Source: Rhodospirillaceae bacterium SYSU D60007
GTDB lineage: Bacteria; Pseudomonadota; Alphaproteobacteria; Reyranellales; Reyranellaceae
DNA length: 64,000 bases
NCBI GenBank assembly: GCA_003574685.1
Contig: QOCQ01000005.1
Location: 160,127-224,126, forward strand
Direction: 5' to 3'
Below are positions 1-9,313 of the stretch, piece after piece (position 1 is the first letter of the stretch; every line of letters begins with the position of its first letter). The notes under the pieces were generated by a model, which was not told the origin of the DNA, searched no databases, and worked only from the letters and a program-made list of their open reading frames with translations. The translations under genes were made by a program, and so were the position numbers.

Positions 1-693
1 GGCGAATGACGGCGCGTTGGCGTTGACCGCCTTGTCGCCCTCGTCCTTGCTGTCGAGGATGCGCAGCGGATTGCGCTCCAGCCGGTCCAGCGAGTCCTTC
101 GAAAGCCTCGCGCGATGGGCGCGATAGTAATCGACCAGCACCTGCCGGTAGGCAGCGCGGCTTTGCGGATCGCCCAGCGAGTTCAGCTTCAGCACGCAGT
201 AGGGCAAAATGCCCAGCCGCTCCAGGATGTCGGCCGCTACCGAGATCACCTCGACATCGCACTCCGGCTCGGGTGCGCCCAGCACCTCGATATCGATCTG
301 GTGGAATTGCCGCTGGCGGCCGGCCTGCGGCCGCTCGTAGCGGAACATCGGGCCGTGGGCGAAGAGCTTCAGCGGCAGTTGCTGGCGCAATTCGCCGTTG
401 GAGATGAAGGCGCGGCAGATGCCGGCCGTATACTCCGGACGCAGGGTCAGGCTTTGCCGCTCCTCCTCGGCATCGCTGCGGCCGGAGAAGGTGTACATCT
501 CCTTCGAGACCACGTCTGTCGCCTCGCCGATGCCGCGCGCAAAGAGCTCGGTGAACTCGAAGACCGGCGTCGCCATCTCCTGGTAGCCGTAGAGCCGCGC
601 CACCTCGCGGGCGGTGTCCACCACATGCGCAAAGCGCGGAAACTCGTCCGGCAGGATGTCATGGGTGCCGCGCACAGGCTGAAGTCTGGACAC
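1..693 (-). CDS. hisS: Histidyl-tRNA synthetase, N-terminal part (cut by window edge)
   Basis: Class II aminoacyl-tRNA synthetase that charges tRNA-His in the cytoplasm. The visible 231 codons open with a GTG (VSRLQPVRGTHDILP) at 691-693, preceded by a good AAGGAG Shine-Dalgarno. They contain the class II motif 1 region and a motif 2-like stretch (MFRYERPQAGRQRQFHQ), followed by ERNPLRILDSK, all typical of HisS. The C-terminal half, with motif 3 and the anticodon-binding domain, lies outside the window. The gene is downstream of ispG and rodZ on the same strand, the same order as in many proteobacteria, but it is separated from ispG by a 213-bp spacer carrying a structured repeat. The family call is firm; only the start codon is a judgement. 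Confidence 0.95.
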   Translation of the reverse strand, partial: MSRLQPVRGTHDILPDEFPRFAHVVDTAREVARLYGYQEMATPVFEFTELFARGIGEATDVVSKEMYTFSGRSDAEEERQSLTLRPEYTAGICRAFISNGELRQQLPLKLFAHGPMFRYERPQAGRQRQFHQIDIEVLGAPEPECDVEVISVAADILERLGILPYCVLKLNSLGDPQSRAAYRQVLVDYYRAHRARLSKDSLDRLERNPLRILDSKDEGDKAVNANAPSFA

Positions 694-757
694 GCCTCTC
701 TCCTTCTGTACGGCGGCGTTCTTATCGTCCCCCGTGGTCAATGAACAGCCCTACAGA

Positions 758-897
758 ACCTTCCCCCGGAGGGGGAAGGTGGCGCGCAGCGCCGGAAGGG
801 GGATGCCGCCACAGACACAGCGTCAAAGGCGAGACACCGCAGGCGTTGCACCATCCCCCTTCCGCCCTTCGGGCACCTTCCCCCTCCGGGGGAAGGT
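758..897 (+). repeat. Family A structured repeat, copy 1 (about 140 bp)
   Basis: The element starts with a near-perfect hairpin (CCTTCCCCC/GGGGGAAGG), then GGCGCGCAGCGCC, a variable middle, and ends with a second CCTTCCCCCTCCGGGGGAAGG hairpin. Three related copies occur at 13463-13600 (inverted), 14001-14124 and 18919-19056. It fills the hisS-ispG spacer. Short open frames across it are by-products of the repeat, not genes. Confidence 0.9.
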
Positions 898-906
898 TGT
901 TCGAGG

Positions 907-2037
907 TTACTCGGCGGCGTCGCGGTGCTCGGCGGCTGCCTTCGTGGCTTCGATCTCGGCGGCCTTGGCTTCAATCATTTCGGCAAGGTGCTCGACGATG
1001 CCGGCGTCCTTGAGCCGGTGATGCGGCACGCCCGCGACATAGACCTGGTGCGTGCCGTGACCACCGCCGGTGAAGCCGATATCGGTCTCGCGCGCCTCGC
1101 CCGGGCCGTTCACGACGCAGCCGATCACCGAGACGGTCATCGGAGTCGTGATGTGGGCAACGCGCTTCTCCAGCGCCTCCACGGTGCGGATGACATCGAA
1201 CTGCTGGCGGGCACAGGAAGGGCAGGAGATGATGTTGACGCCGCGGTGGCGCAGCCCCAGCGCCTTCAGGATCTCGAAACCGGCCCGCACCTCTTCCTCG
1301 GGCTCGGCCGAGAGCGAGACGCGCAGCGTATCGCCAATGCCGGCCCACAGCAGCGCGCCCAGCCCGATGGCGGATTTCACGGTGCCCGTGCGCAGCGCGC
1401 CCGCCTCCGTGATGCCGATGTGCAGGGGATAGTCGCAGGCCTCGGCCAGTCCCTGATAGGCGGCGACCGCAAGGAAGACATCCGACGCCTTCACGCTGAT
1501 CTTGAACTCGCGAAAGCCGTGGTCCTCCAGGATGCGCGCGTGGTCCAGCGCGCTTTCGACCATCGCTTCGGGGCAGGGCTCGCCGTACTTCTCCAGCAGA
1601 TCGCGCTCCAGCGAGCCGGCATTGACCCCGATGCGCATCGAGCAGCCATGGTCGGTGGCCGCCTTCACCACCTCGCGCACCCGCTCGGCGCTGCCGATAT
1701 TGCCGGGATTGATGCGCAGGCAGGCAGCCGCCGCCTCGGCCGCCTCGATGGCGCGCCTGTAGTGGAAATGGATGTCGGCCACGACCGGCACGCGCACCGC
1801 CCGCACGATCTGGCGCAAGGCCGCGGTCGACTCCTCGTCCGGGCAGGAGACCCTGACGATATCGACGCCGGCGGCTTCGGCGCGGCGGATCTGCTCGATG
1901 GTGGCCGCGGCATCGGCCGTCAGCGTGTTGGTCATGGTCTGCACGCTGATCGGCGCATCGCCGCCGACCGGCACCTTGCCGACCATGATCTGCCGCGAGC
2001 GGCGGCGCTGAATGTCGCGATAGGGTCTGACGCTCAT
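907..2037 (-). CDS. ispG: 4-hydroxy-3-methylbut-2-enyl-diphosphate synthase (IspG/GcpE)
   Basis: Iron-sulfur enzyme of the MEP isoprenoid pathway, converting 2-C-methyl-D-erythritol 2,4-cyclodiphosphate to HMBPP. With the start at [14 protein letters not shown] (2037) the protein has 376 residues. The 4Fe-4S ligands are visible as CPSC (C272, C275), C307 and the conserved Glu of CVVNGPGE (E314). An N-terminal TIM-barrel region begins [17 protein letters not shown]. An in-frame ATG at 2070 would add eleven residues, but the family normally begins just before the QRRRS segment, so 2037 is preferred. The gene follows rodZ and precedes hisS, a conserved proteobacterial order. Confidence 0.96.
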   Translation of the reverse strand: MSVRPYRDIQRRRSRQIMVGKVPVGGDAPISVQTMTNTLTADAAATIEQIRRAEAAGVDIVRVSCPDEESTAALRQIVRAVRVPVVADIHFHYRRAIEAAEAAAACLRINPGNIGSAERVREVVKAATDHGCSMRIGVNAGSLERDLLEKYGEPCPEAMVESALDHARILEDHGFREFKISVKASDVFLAVAAYQGLAEACDYPLHIGITEAGALRTGTVKSAIGLGALLWAGIGDTLRVSLSAEPEEEVRAGFEILKALGLRHRGVNIISCPSCARQQFDVIRTVEALEKRVAHITTPMTVSVIGCVVNGPGEARETDIGFTGGGHGTHQVYVAGVPHHRLKDAGIVEHLAEMIEAKAAEIEATKAAAEHRDAAE

Positions 2038-2115
2038 CTCGTCCGTTCCGCGGGCCTCATGCGCATACACATGGGCCGCGCCGCACGCAATGCCAAGGCA
2101 AGAGAGCCGGGCCGC

Positions 2116-3339
2116 TCAGCGCCGCGCGGGTGACAGAACGTAGCCGACGTGCTCGGGCACGGTATACGTGGAGCCGGCACGCAGATAGGTAGTGGCCAGC
2201 ACCTCACCGCCGGCGCCGCGCAGTTCCAGCATGCTGTCCACCTCGGCCCGCACCGTGCGGGCACGGCTGGCGACCGGCGCGGAAATCGTTCGGGGCTGGG
2301 CGGCCGGTCGCGGTGCCTCCGGTGCCGGGAGCGTGGCCTGCTGCGGCGGCGCATCGGATCCTGCGGTCGAGGGCGGCGGTGGTGCCGGCCTGGGGCGCGC
2401 GGGCCGCGAGGCGACGCGGTTGCCCTGTGTTGGATCGCTATCCGCAGCCTCAACGCTGTCCGCGGCGTTTTGTCCGTCGCGCCGGGTTTCGACCGGTGCG
2501 GCCGGGACGGCGACCGGCGGCTTGGCGGTGGCGACCGGCGGCGCCACGGGCGCGGGTTTTACGTCACCGCCCGTTGCGGCAGGCGGTTGGGCGGTCGCGG
2601 GTGACGTCGGCTGAGGCGCGGGGAACGCCGGCAATGGCACGGCAGCAGCCGCCGGCGCCGGCCCCGACGGCGCAGGGTGCGCGACATCGGCGGTTGTCGG
2701 TCCGACAGTGCCGGCAGGCGGCACGGCGGCGGGCGGCACCGGACCCGCGGGAACCGGAGCGGCCGTGGCGGGTGCGGGCCCCGGAGTCGGGGGCGTCGCG
2801 GTGACGCTGGCCCCGGGTGGTGGCGCTTGCGTCACGACCTGCGGCGGCTCTGGCGGCGTCGCCGGCTTCTGGTCGGCAAGCAGGCGCTGCGGCACCGGCG
2901 GCACACGCGCATCTTGCGTCATCTGGTCGCGCGTCAGCGCATGCCAGGTGACGTAGGCACACACCAGCAGGAAAGCCGAGGCCAGCATCATCGCACCGCG
3001 CGGCACACGCCGGTCCACCGGCACCGCGGGGAAATGATGCACGGGCGCAGGCAGCGCCGGCTTGTCGGCCGAGCGATAGACCTGCATCACGCGTTCGACG
3101 TCGAGCCCGACGCAGGCCGCATAGCCACGCAGGAAGGCGGGCGCATAGGCGCTGCCCGGCAGATCGGTAAAGCGCCCGGCTTCGATTGCTTCGAGGAAGT
3201 GCTGGCGAATGCGCGTGACTTCCGCCACGCGCGCGAGATCCATTCCCAGCGCCTCGCGCGCCTCACGCAACATCTGCCCAACGGCGGCAGCGCCGGTGGG
3301 TATGTTCGAATCGGTGGACCAGGATGTGTCGTCGCGCAT
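2116..3339 (-). CDS. rodZ: RodZ-like helix-turn-helix membrane protein
   Basis: Probable cell-shape protein linking the MreB cytoskeleton to the wall machinery. Residues about 20-90 form an HTH_25/Xre-like domain (LREAREALGMDLARVAEVTRI, then a LPGSAYAPAFLRGYA segment typical of RodZ). A single membrane helix lies near residues 113-133 (MMLASAFLLVCAYVTWHAL). The next ~220 residues are a very Pro/Ala-rich periplasmic linker. The last ~50 residues (ELRGAGGEVLATTYLRAG to the end) look like a shortened DUF4115/RodZ C-terminal beta domain. The position directly upstream of ispG matches rodZ(yfgA)-ispG-hisS. The start at 3339 lacks a clear Shine-Dalgarno but covers the whole HTH domain. The function is inferred from family and context. 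Confidence 0.82.
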   Translation of the reverse strand: MRDDTSWSTDSNIPTGAAAVGQMLREAREALGMDLARVAEVTRIRQHFLEAIEAGRFTDLPGSAYAPAFLRGYAACVGLDVERVMQVYRSADKPALPAPVHHFPAVPVDRRVPRGAMMLASAFLLVCAYVTWHALTRDQMTQDARVPPVPQRLLADQKPATPPEPPQVVTQAPPPGASVTATPPTPGPAPATAAPVPAGPVPPAAVPPAGTVGPTTADVAHPAPSGPAPAAAAVPLPAFPAPQPTSPATAQPPAATGGDVKPAPVAPPVATAKPPVAVPAAPVETRRDGQNAADSVEAADSDPTQGNRVASRPARPRPAPPPPSTAGSDAPPQQATLPAPEAPRPAAQPRTISAPVASRARTVRAEVDSMLELRGAGGEVLATTYLRAGSTYTVPEHVGYVLSPARR

Positions 3340-3456
3340 TGCAATTGCGGGACAAATTTAAAAGGAGGCTCCCCAAGACGCGCGAGTCTTAGCAGAGAGA
3401 ATCGTGGTGTGGAACCGGAGTCTGGCCTTTTCCAATCCTGAGTGGTGGAAGAAAAG

Positions 3457-5724
3457 TCACACCCTCAGCCCGTGGTCGCGCGCATAAAGGGCGATCTTGT
3501 CGCGCAGGCTGCGGTCCGATCCCTTCAGCAGGCTGCACAGGTAGCTGGTGAAGTGCGCCAGGTCGACTGAACGCAACATCGATTTCACCGGCCCCAGCGA
3601 CCCCGGCGTCATGGAGAGTGTCCGCACGCCAATGCCCAGCAGGGCCAGCGCCTCGATCGGCCGCCCCGCCATTTCACCGCATACGCTGACCTCGACATCG
3701 GCCGCGTCGCAGGCCTCCACCACGAAGCGCATCGCGCGCAGGGCTGCGGGCGAAAGGCTGTCGTAGCGGCCAGCAAGCCGCGGATTTCCGCGGTCGGCTG
3801 CAAATAGAAACTGCATCAGGTCGTTGGTGCCGATGGAAATGAAATCGACGTCGGCCAGCAACGCGTCGAGCTGCCAGATGAGCGACGGCACCTCCAGCAT
3901 CACGCCGACCGACAGCCGGGCCGGCGTCGGCGCGCCGCGCGCGCGGGCCCGCTGCACCTCCAGATCCAGCAGGTGGCTGGCGGCGCGGAACTCGCCGACA
4001 TCGGCGATCATCGGGAACATCACCTGCAACGGCCGCGCGCCCGCAGCGGCGACCAGGGCACGCAACTGGCGGCGCAGCATGGCGGGGCGGTCAAGGCCGA
4101 TGCGGATCGCCCGCCAGCCCATGGCCGGGTTCTCGTCGTCGAACGCCCCGACATAGGGCAGCACCTTGTCGCCGCCGACATCGAGCGTGCGGAAGGCCAC
4201 CGGCCGGCCGGCCGCGGCATCCAGCACACGGGCATAGATCGAGGTCTGCTCCTCGACGTCGGGAAACGCCGAACGCACCATGAACGGGATCTCCGTGCGG
4301 TACAGCCCCACGCCGTCGGCGCCCGTCGGCTCCAGGTGGTTCAGATCGAACATCAATCCGGCGTTGATCCGCAGCGACACGGCGACGCCATCACGCGTGG
4401 CCGCCGGCAGGTCGCGCAGGCGCGCATATTCCTGGCGCTGCGCCTCGCGCAGGCTGATGGTTTCGGCGATCTGCTGCTGGATCTCCTCGGCCGGGCGCAC
4501 GAAGACCTGGGCATTGTCGCCATCAACGACCAGCGGATCGCCGGCCTCGACACGCTGCAGGATGTTGTCGACCCGTCCGACCACCGGGATGTCGAGCGCG
4601 CGCGCCACGATCGCGACATGCGACAGCGCCGATCCCTCCTCCAGCACCAGGCCGCGCAGCTTGCTGCGGTCATACTCCAGCAGATCGGCCGGCCCCATGT
4701 CGCGCGCCACGACGATCATGTCGTCCGGCCATTGCGCCGGATCGACGGTGGAGCTGCGGCCGCTCAGCCGCAGCAGCAGGCGGTTGGTGAGGTCGCTGAG
4801 GTCGCTGATGCGCTCGCGGATATAGGGATCGGTAATCTCGGCGAAGCGCGCCCGCGTTTCGTCGAAGGCCCGCTGCACGGCGGCCTCCGCAGTCAGCCCG
4901 TCACCGATGCCTTCGCGGATGCGCTCCACCCAGCCACGGTCGTCGGCGAACATGCGGAAGGTCTCCAGCACCTCCCGGTGCTCGCCATGGCCAAGGTCGC
5001 CGTCCTCCAGCATGCGGTCGAGATCGGCCCGCACCGCATGCAGGGCGTCGCCGAAACGCTTCAGCTCGGTCTTCGGGTCCTCGGCCACGACCTTGCTGAT
5101 GAAGATGCGCGGCTCGTGCGCCACGGCGCGCCCGATGGCCACCCCGCCATTGAGCTGGATACCGTCGACCCGGATCGGCAGCAGCCCGATGCCGTCGACC
5201 TGCTTGATCTCGTTGGGATTGACCAGCTCGCCCGAGGCCACCAGCTCGGCCAGCACCATGGCCACGTTCTGAAGGGTTTCGATCTCCTCCTCGTCATATT
5301 GCCGGCTGCGCCGGTTCTGGATCGCCAGCACGCCCAGCACGCGATCGCCGCGCAGCACCGGCACGCCGGCCATCGAGTGGTAGATCTCCTCGCCGGTTTC
5401 GGGCCGGTAGGCGAAGTTGGGATGGGTTTGCGCGTCCGCCAGCGCCAGCGGCCGGGCGTGCGCGGCGATATCACCGACAATGCCTTCGCCGACGCGCAGG
5501 CGGGTGCGATGCACCGCGTCCGGGTTGAGGCCCTGCGTTGAATAGAGCTCCAGCACTTCTCCCGCGCGCAGGACGTAGATCGAGCACACCTCGGCCACCA
5601 TCTCGGCAGCGACGAGGCGCACGATCTGGTCGAGCCGCTCCTGCGCGGAGCCGGCACGCGCCATCACGTCCCGGAGCCGCCTGAGTACCAATCGCGGCCC
5701 GGCCAACGGAGTCCTCTGCTCCAT
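3457..5724 (-). CDS. ptsP: Phosphoenolpyruvate-protein phosphotransferase, nitrogen-type PTS (PtsP)
   Basis: Enzyme I-Ntr, which autophosphorylates from PEP and passes phosphate to the NPr protein of the regulatory nitrogen PTS. With the start at MEQRTPLAGPRL (5724) it has 755 residues. The order is an N-terminal GAF domain (residues ~20-165), the PEP-utilizer N domain, the phosphohistidine swivelling domain with the active-site His in EGSALSHVAIVAR (H369), and a C-terminal PEP-binding TIM barrel with the catalytic Cys in VSVCGEMAGRP (C682). An upstream in-frame start at 5808 would add 28 residues of unlikely composition; the 5724 ATG has a GGAG about ten bases upstream. lysC and ubiG follow, a neighbourhood common in alphaproteobacteria. 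Confidence 0.95.
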   Translation of the reverse strand: MEQRTPLAGPRLVLRRLRDVMARAGSAQERLDQIVRLVAAEMVAEVCSIYVLRAGEVLELYSTQGLNPDAVHRTRLRVGEGIVGDIAAHARPLALADAQTHPNFAYRPETGEEIYHSMAGVPVLRGDRVLGVLAIQNRRSRQYDEEEIETLQNVAMVLAELVASGELVNPNEIKQVDGIGLLPIRVDGIQLNGGVAIGRAVAHEPRIFISKVVAEDPKTELKRFGDALHAVRADLDRMLEDGDLGHGEHREVLETFRMFADDRGWVERIREGIGDGLTAEAAVQRAFDETRARFAEITDPYIRERISDLSDLTNRLLLRLSGRSSTVDPAQWPDDMIVVARDMGPADLLEYDRSKLRGLVLEEGSALSHVAIVARALDIPVVGRVDNILQRVEAGDPLVVDGDNAQVFVRPAEEIQQQIAETISLREAQRQEYARLRDLPAATRDGVAVSLRINAGLMFDLNHLEPTGADGVGLYRTEIPFMVRSAFPDVEEQTSIYARVLDAAAGRPVAFRTLDVGGDKVLPYVGAFDDENPAMGWRAIRIGLDRPAMLRRQLRALVAAAGARPLQVMFPMIADVGEFRAASHLLDLEVQRARARGAPTPARLSVGVMLEVPSLIWQLDALLADVDFISIGTNDLMQFLFAADRGNPRLAGRYDSLSPAALRAMRFVVEACDAADVEVSVCGEMAGRPIEALALLGIGVRTLSMTPGSLGPVKSMLRSVDLAHFTSYLCSLLKGSDRSLRDKIALYARDHGLRV

Positions 5725-5992
5725 GGTCAGTCCGCTCCGTCGTTGTCTCGGATCCGCAACGGAACGGTGGTGCGCGCTTTCAGGCGTTGCCAGCGCGCCC
5801 CACGGCACTCGGCTCCGCGCATGTACGCTGCATTGCCGCGGCGCACGACAGGGCTGGCGGCCATCCCGGAGGCGGCCTGCGGCACTGCCCGTCCCACATC
5901 GTGCGTCGCATGCATGCGCGCCTTATCGCCGCTTTCCCCGGCGGCGTCCAGCACGACAATCGGGACAGTGTGTTGGCCGTCCGCCAGCCCCG

Positions 5993-7240
5993 TCAGGCGG
6001 CGTCGAGCCCATAAGCAGTGTGCAGGGCGCGTACGGCCAGCTCGGTATATTCGGCCTCGATCAGCACGCTGATCTTGATCTCCGAGGTCGAGATCACCTC
6101 GATGTTGATCCCCTTCCGGGCCAGGGTTTCGAACATGGTGAGCGCGACGCCGGCATGGCTGCGCATGCCCACGCCGATGACCGAGATCTTGGCCACGTTG
6201 GTGTCGGTCTTCACTTCGCGAAAGCCGATCCCGGGCCGGGCCTTCTCCAGCTCGGCCACGGCACGGGGCAGATCGGCCTTGGGAAGGGTGAAGGTGATGT
6301 CGGTCGACTTGCCGTCCAGCGACACGTTCTGCACGATCATGTCGACATTGATGTTGGCCGCGGCCAGCGGGCCGAACAGGGCGGCGGCGACGCCTGGCCG
6401 GTCGGCAACCCCGGCGACGGTGATCTTCACGTCGTCCTTGGCGTAGGCGATGCCGCTGACGACCGACTGCTCCAGACCCTTGGCCATGATCTCTTCCTCA
6501 TCGACGACGAGCGTGCCCGGCAGGTCGCTGCCCAGTGCCTCGGCAAAAGTCGACAGCACCTGGACCCGCACGCCGTGGTTCATCGCCAGCTCGACCGAGC
6601 GTGTCTGCAGCACCTTCGATCCCAGCGACGCCATCTCCAGCATCTCCTCGTAGGTCACCATCGGCAGCTTGCGCGCCTTGTCGGTGATCCGCGGGTCGGT
6701 GGTGTAGACGCCGTCCACGTCGGTATAGATATCGCAGCGGTCGGCATGCAGCGCCGCCGCCAGCGCCACGGCCGACGTGTCGGAACCGCCGCGGCCCAGC
6801 GTGGTGATCCGGCCATCGTGGCTGACGCCCTGGAAGCCGGGGACCACGGCCACCACGCCAGCGTTCATTGCCCCCAGAATCGTCTCGGTGCCGATCGACT
6901 GAACCCGCGCCTTGGCATAGGCGTCGTTGGTGCGCACCGGCAGTTGCCACGAGGTGAACGAACGCGCGTTAACGCCCAGTTGCTGCAGCGCCAGCGCCAG
7001 CAGGCCGATGGTCACCTGCTCGCCGGTCGAGACCACGACGTCGTATTCGCGCGCATCGTGCAGCGGCGCGATCTTGTCGACATAGCCCACGAGCTGGTTG
7101 GTCACCCCGGCCATGGCCGAGACCACCACGGCCACCCGGTGCCCGGCATCAACCTCGCGCTTCACCTTGGCCGCGACGTTCTTGATGCGGTCCACGTCGC
7201 CGACCGACGTGCCGCCAAACTTCTGGACGATCAGACCCAT
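5993..7240 (-). CDS. lysC: Aspartate kinase
   Basis: Phosphorylates L-aspartate at the head of the lysine/threonine/methionine/diaminopimelate pathway. The protein of 415 residues starts with the signature VQKFGGTSVG, carries the GRGGSDTSAVALAAAL substrate-binding region, and ends in two ACT domains (from about residue 265), the usual allosteric sensors for lysine/threonine feedback. The start is the ATG at 7238-7240, since the frame upstream to 7630 has no kinase similarity and runs into the ubiG promoter. It is divergent from ubiG and followed on the same strand by ptsP after a 268-bp spacer (5725-5992) in which I see no gene. Confidence 0.96.
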   Translation of the reverse strand: MGLIVQKFGGTSVGDVDRIKNVAAKVKREVDAGHRVAVVVSAMAGVTNQLVGYVDKIAPLHDAREYDVVVSTGEQVTIGLLALALQQLGVNARSFTSWQLPVRTNDAYAKARVQSIGTETILGAMNAGVVAVVPGFQGVSHDGRITTLGRGGSDTSAVALAAALHADRCDIYTDVDGVYTTDPRITDKARKLPMVTYEEMLEMASLGSKVLQTRSVELAMNHGVRVQVLSTFAEALGSDLPGTLVVDEEEIMAKGLEQSVVSGIAYAKDDVKITVAGVADRPGVAAALFGPLAAANINVDMIVQNVSLDGKSTDITFTLPKADLPRAVAELEKARPGIGFREVKTDTNVAKISVIGVGMRSHAGVALTMFETLARKGINIEVISTSEIKISVLIEAEYTELAVRALHTAYGLDAA

Positions 7241-7358
7241 ACCCGCTCTCGAGGATTGTCGCGCCGGCTGCCGGCCCGGAAAAAGGCGCGTATATCTAGC
7301 GACGGCCCCGCGCGCCGGCAAGCACCGGCGGGCGACGTGCGGGCCCGGAGACCAGGCG

Positions 7359-8105
7359 ATGGCGAGCACCACCACCACAGTCGATGCGGCGGAAGTCGAG
7401 CGCTTCGCGCGCATGGCCGACGAATGGTGGGACGCGGAGGGCAAGTTTGCACCGCTGCACCGGCTCAATCCGGCGCGGATCGGCTTCATCCGCGACCGCG
7501 TGGCCGGCCATTGGGGCCGCGATCCCCTGAAGCCCCGGCCGCTGGCGGCGCTGCGGCTGCTGGACATCGGCTGCGGCGGCGGCCTTGTCAGCGAGCCCAT
7601 GCGCCGGCTCGGCGCCGACGTCGTGGGCATCGATGCCTCCGAGAAGAACGTGGCGGTCGCGCGCCTGCATGCCGAGCGTCAGGGCCTTGCCATCGATTAC
7701 CGCGCCGACACCGCCGAGGGATTGCGTGCCGCGGGCGAAACGTTCGACGTGGTGCTGGCGCTGGAGGTGGTCGAGCATGTCGCTCGGCCGGAACTGTTCC
7801 TGGAGTGTTGCGCGGACCTGGTGAAGCCGGGCGGGGTCCTGATCCTCAGCACGCTCAACCGCACCGCCAAGGCCTTCGCTTTGGGGATCGTTGCGGCGGA
7901 ATACGTGCTGGGCTGGCTGCCGCGCGGCACGCATGACTGGCGGCGCTTTCTCAAGCCGTCCGAGCTCGCGCGGCCCCTGCGCGCCGCCGGCCTCTCGGTG
8001 GAGGCACTGGCCGGCCTTGTCTATAGCCCCGTCACCGGCCGCTGGCGGACCGACCCGGACGATCTTGATGTGAATTATCTGCTGGTTGCGGCAAAGCCGG
8101 CCTGA
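7359..8105 (+). CDS. ubiG: Ubiquinone biosynthesis O-methyltransferase (UbiG)
   Basis: SAM-dependent methyltransferase for both O-methylation steps of ubiquinone synthesis (2-polyprenyl-6-hydroxyphenol and demethylubiquinol). The 248-residue protein begins MASTTTTVDAAEVERFARMADEWWD; the FARMADEWWD segment is characteristic. The SAM site is LLDIGCGGGLVSEPMRRLGA, followed by acidic motif GIDASEKN and ALEVVEHV. The ATG at 7359 has a GGAG eight bases upstream. The DUF1178 gene lies convergently, 3 bp away. The lysC-ubiG divergent pair is common in alphaproteobacteria. Confidence 0.95.
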   Translation: MASTTTTVDAAEVERFARMADEWWDAEGKFAPLHRLNPARIGFIRDRVAGHWGRDPLKPRPLAALRLLDIGCGGGLVSEPMRRLGADVVGIDASEKNVAVARLHAERQGLAIDYRADTAEGLRAAGETFDVVLALEVVEHVARPELFLECCADLVKPGGVLILSTLNRTAKAFALGIVAAEYVLGWLPRGTHDWRRFLKPSELARPLRAAGLSVEALAGLVYSPVTGRWRTDPDDLDVNYLLVAAKPA

Positions 8106-8108
8106 GCG

Positions 8109-8579
8109 TCAGTTGCCCTTGGGCACCCACGGCAGGCGGCCGAACTCGATGCCCTCGTCAGCCAGCGCCGCCGCTTCCTCATCGCTGGTTTCGCCGTATA
8201 TCCCGCGCTTGTCCGTCTCGCCGTAGTGGATCTTGCGCGCTTCCTCGGCGAACTTGTCACCGACGTAATCGCAGTTCCTCTCGACCTGCCGGCGAAGCTC
8301 CAGCAGCATCTTGCGCATCTCGGGCGGAATGGCCGGGCCTGGCATGACCGCCGGCACCGTCTCCGCAGGCGGCGTTGCCTCCGGGGATTTGGCGACGGGG
8401 ACGATGGCGTTACCCTTGCGACCGACATTCGGCGACATGATCGCGCGCTCCACCTTCGCATTGCCGCAGACCGGGCATTCCAGGAGCTTGCGCTTCTCCT
8501 GCCGCTCGTAGGCGGCACTGTCCCTGAACCAGCCGTCGAACGTGTGGTCGTTGGTGCAACGCAGGCGGTACTTGATCAT
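8109..8579 (-). CDS. DUF1178 family protein
   Basis: A conserved alphaproteobacterial protein of unknown function, 156 residues from MIKYRLRCTNDHTFDGWFRDS. Two cysteine positions near the N-terminus (RCTNDH) and a CPVCG knuckle (ECPVCGNAKVERAIMSPNV) suggest a small zinc ribbon. The C-terminal half (FAEEARKIHYGETDKRGIYGETSDEEAAAL) is the conserved DUF1178 core. The in-frame region upstream to 8669 is not family-like, so the start at 8579 is chosen. It converges on ubiG. Confidence 0.88.
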   Translation of the reverse strand: MIKYRLRCTNDHTFDGWFRDSAAYERQEKRKLLECPVCGNAKVERAIMSPNVGRKGNAIVPVAKSPEATPPAETVPAVMPGPAIPPEMRKMLLELRRQVERNCDYVGDKFAEEARKIHYGETDKRGIYGETSDEEAAALADEGIEFGRLPWVPKGN

Positions 8580-8678
8580 CGTGTCCAGTATACGCTTTTG
8601 CCGATGCTTTGGCACTCTGCCTTGTTGAGTGCCAAATCGACACATGGTGCATATCGTGGCTTTTGGCAAGATGCTGCA

Positions 8679-9218
8679 ATGACCGGCGAAAACGCATTTC
8701 CGCAGGCACCCTCGTCATGGGTGGTGCGCTGGGCGCCGCTGGTTGGGCCGGGACGGCCGGTGCTGGACGTGGCTGCAGGCGGCGGGCGTCACTGTGCGCT
8801 GATGCTGGCGAAGGGCCACAGCGTGACGGCTATCGATCGGGACACCACGGCGCTGCGCGAGCGGTTTTCCGGCCAGGAACTGCCGATCAGGATCGTACAG
8901 GCCGACCTTGAAAATGGCCGGCCCTGGCCGTTGCCAGGAGAGACGTTCGGTGCCGTGATCGTCACCAACTACCTCTACCGGCCGCTGTTTCCCGACCTGC
9001 TGGCGGCGCTCGAACCGGCGGGCGTGCTGATCTACGAGACGTTCATGGCCGGCAACGAACGTTATGGACGGCCCGCCAATCCCGACTTCCTGCTGCGCGA
9101 CGGGGAGTTGCTGGAGGTGGCCCGAAGCGGCGGCCTGAGCGTCGTGGCCTGCGAAGCCGGCCCGGTAGAAGAGCCGCGCCCCGCCATGATCCAGCGCATC
9201 GCCGCCCGCCGGAAATAG
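8679..9218 (+). CDS. Class I SAM-dependent methyltransferase, TehB-like
   Basis: The 179-residue protein has motif I VLDVAAGGGRHCALMLAKGHSV followed by AIDRD, a compact Rossmann methyltransferase without extra domains. AVIVTNYLYRPLFPDLLAAL and VLIYETFMAGNERYGRPANPDFLLRDGEL match the small methyltransferases annotated as TehB-like or merely as class I methyltransferases. The substrate cannot be told from sequence. It is divergent from the DUF1178 gene and convergent with cobT, with an inverted repeat (9227-9306) between them that could end transcription from both sides. Confidence 0.85.
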   Translation: MTGENAFPQAPSSWVVRWAPLVGPGRPVLDVAAGGGRHCALMLAKGHSVTAIDRDTTALRERFSGQELPIRIVQADLENGRPWPLPGETFGAVIVTNYLYRPLFPDLLAALEPAGVLIYETFMAGNERYGRPANPDFLLRDGELLEVARSGGLSVVACEAGPVEEPRPAMIQRIAARRK

Positions 9219-9226
9219 CTGGCACA

Positions 9227-9306
9227 CGCTGGGGACGCGCCACTCCAGTGGCGCGTCACGTGCCTGTCCAACGAAGACGCGCCACTGGAGTGGCGCGCCC
9301 CCAGCG
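9227..9306. repeat. Family B inverted repeat, copy 1
   Basis: Two 29-bp arms (9227-9255 and 9278-9306) are reverse complements with one mismatch. The core GCGCCACTCCAGTGGCGC is itself palindromic. A second copy with different flanks is at 55121-55220. It lies between two convergent genes, so a terminator-like role is possible. Confidence 0.9.
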
Positions 9307-9313
9307 TTCCGGG

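Noticed and set aside
734..1021. Several small frames over the family A repeats (also near 13500, 14070 and 18900)
   Set aside because: They translate the same repeat DNA in different phases (SPGGGRW and similar) and begin or end at random, so they are repeat artefacts.
3290..3330. GTTCGAATC-like sequence resembling a tRNA T-loop
   Set aside because: It lies inside the rodZ-like coding start and no acceptor or anticodon stems can be formed around it.
5723..7936. 737-codon plus-strand frame across ptsP start, lysC and ubiG
   Set aside because: It runs antisense through lysC and out of frame through ubiG, whose complete motifs are in other frames.
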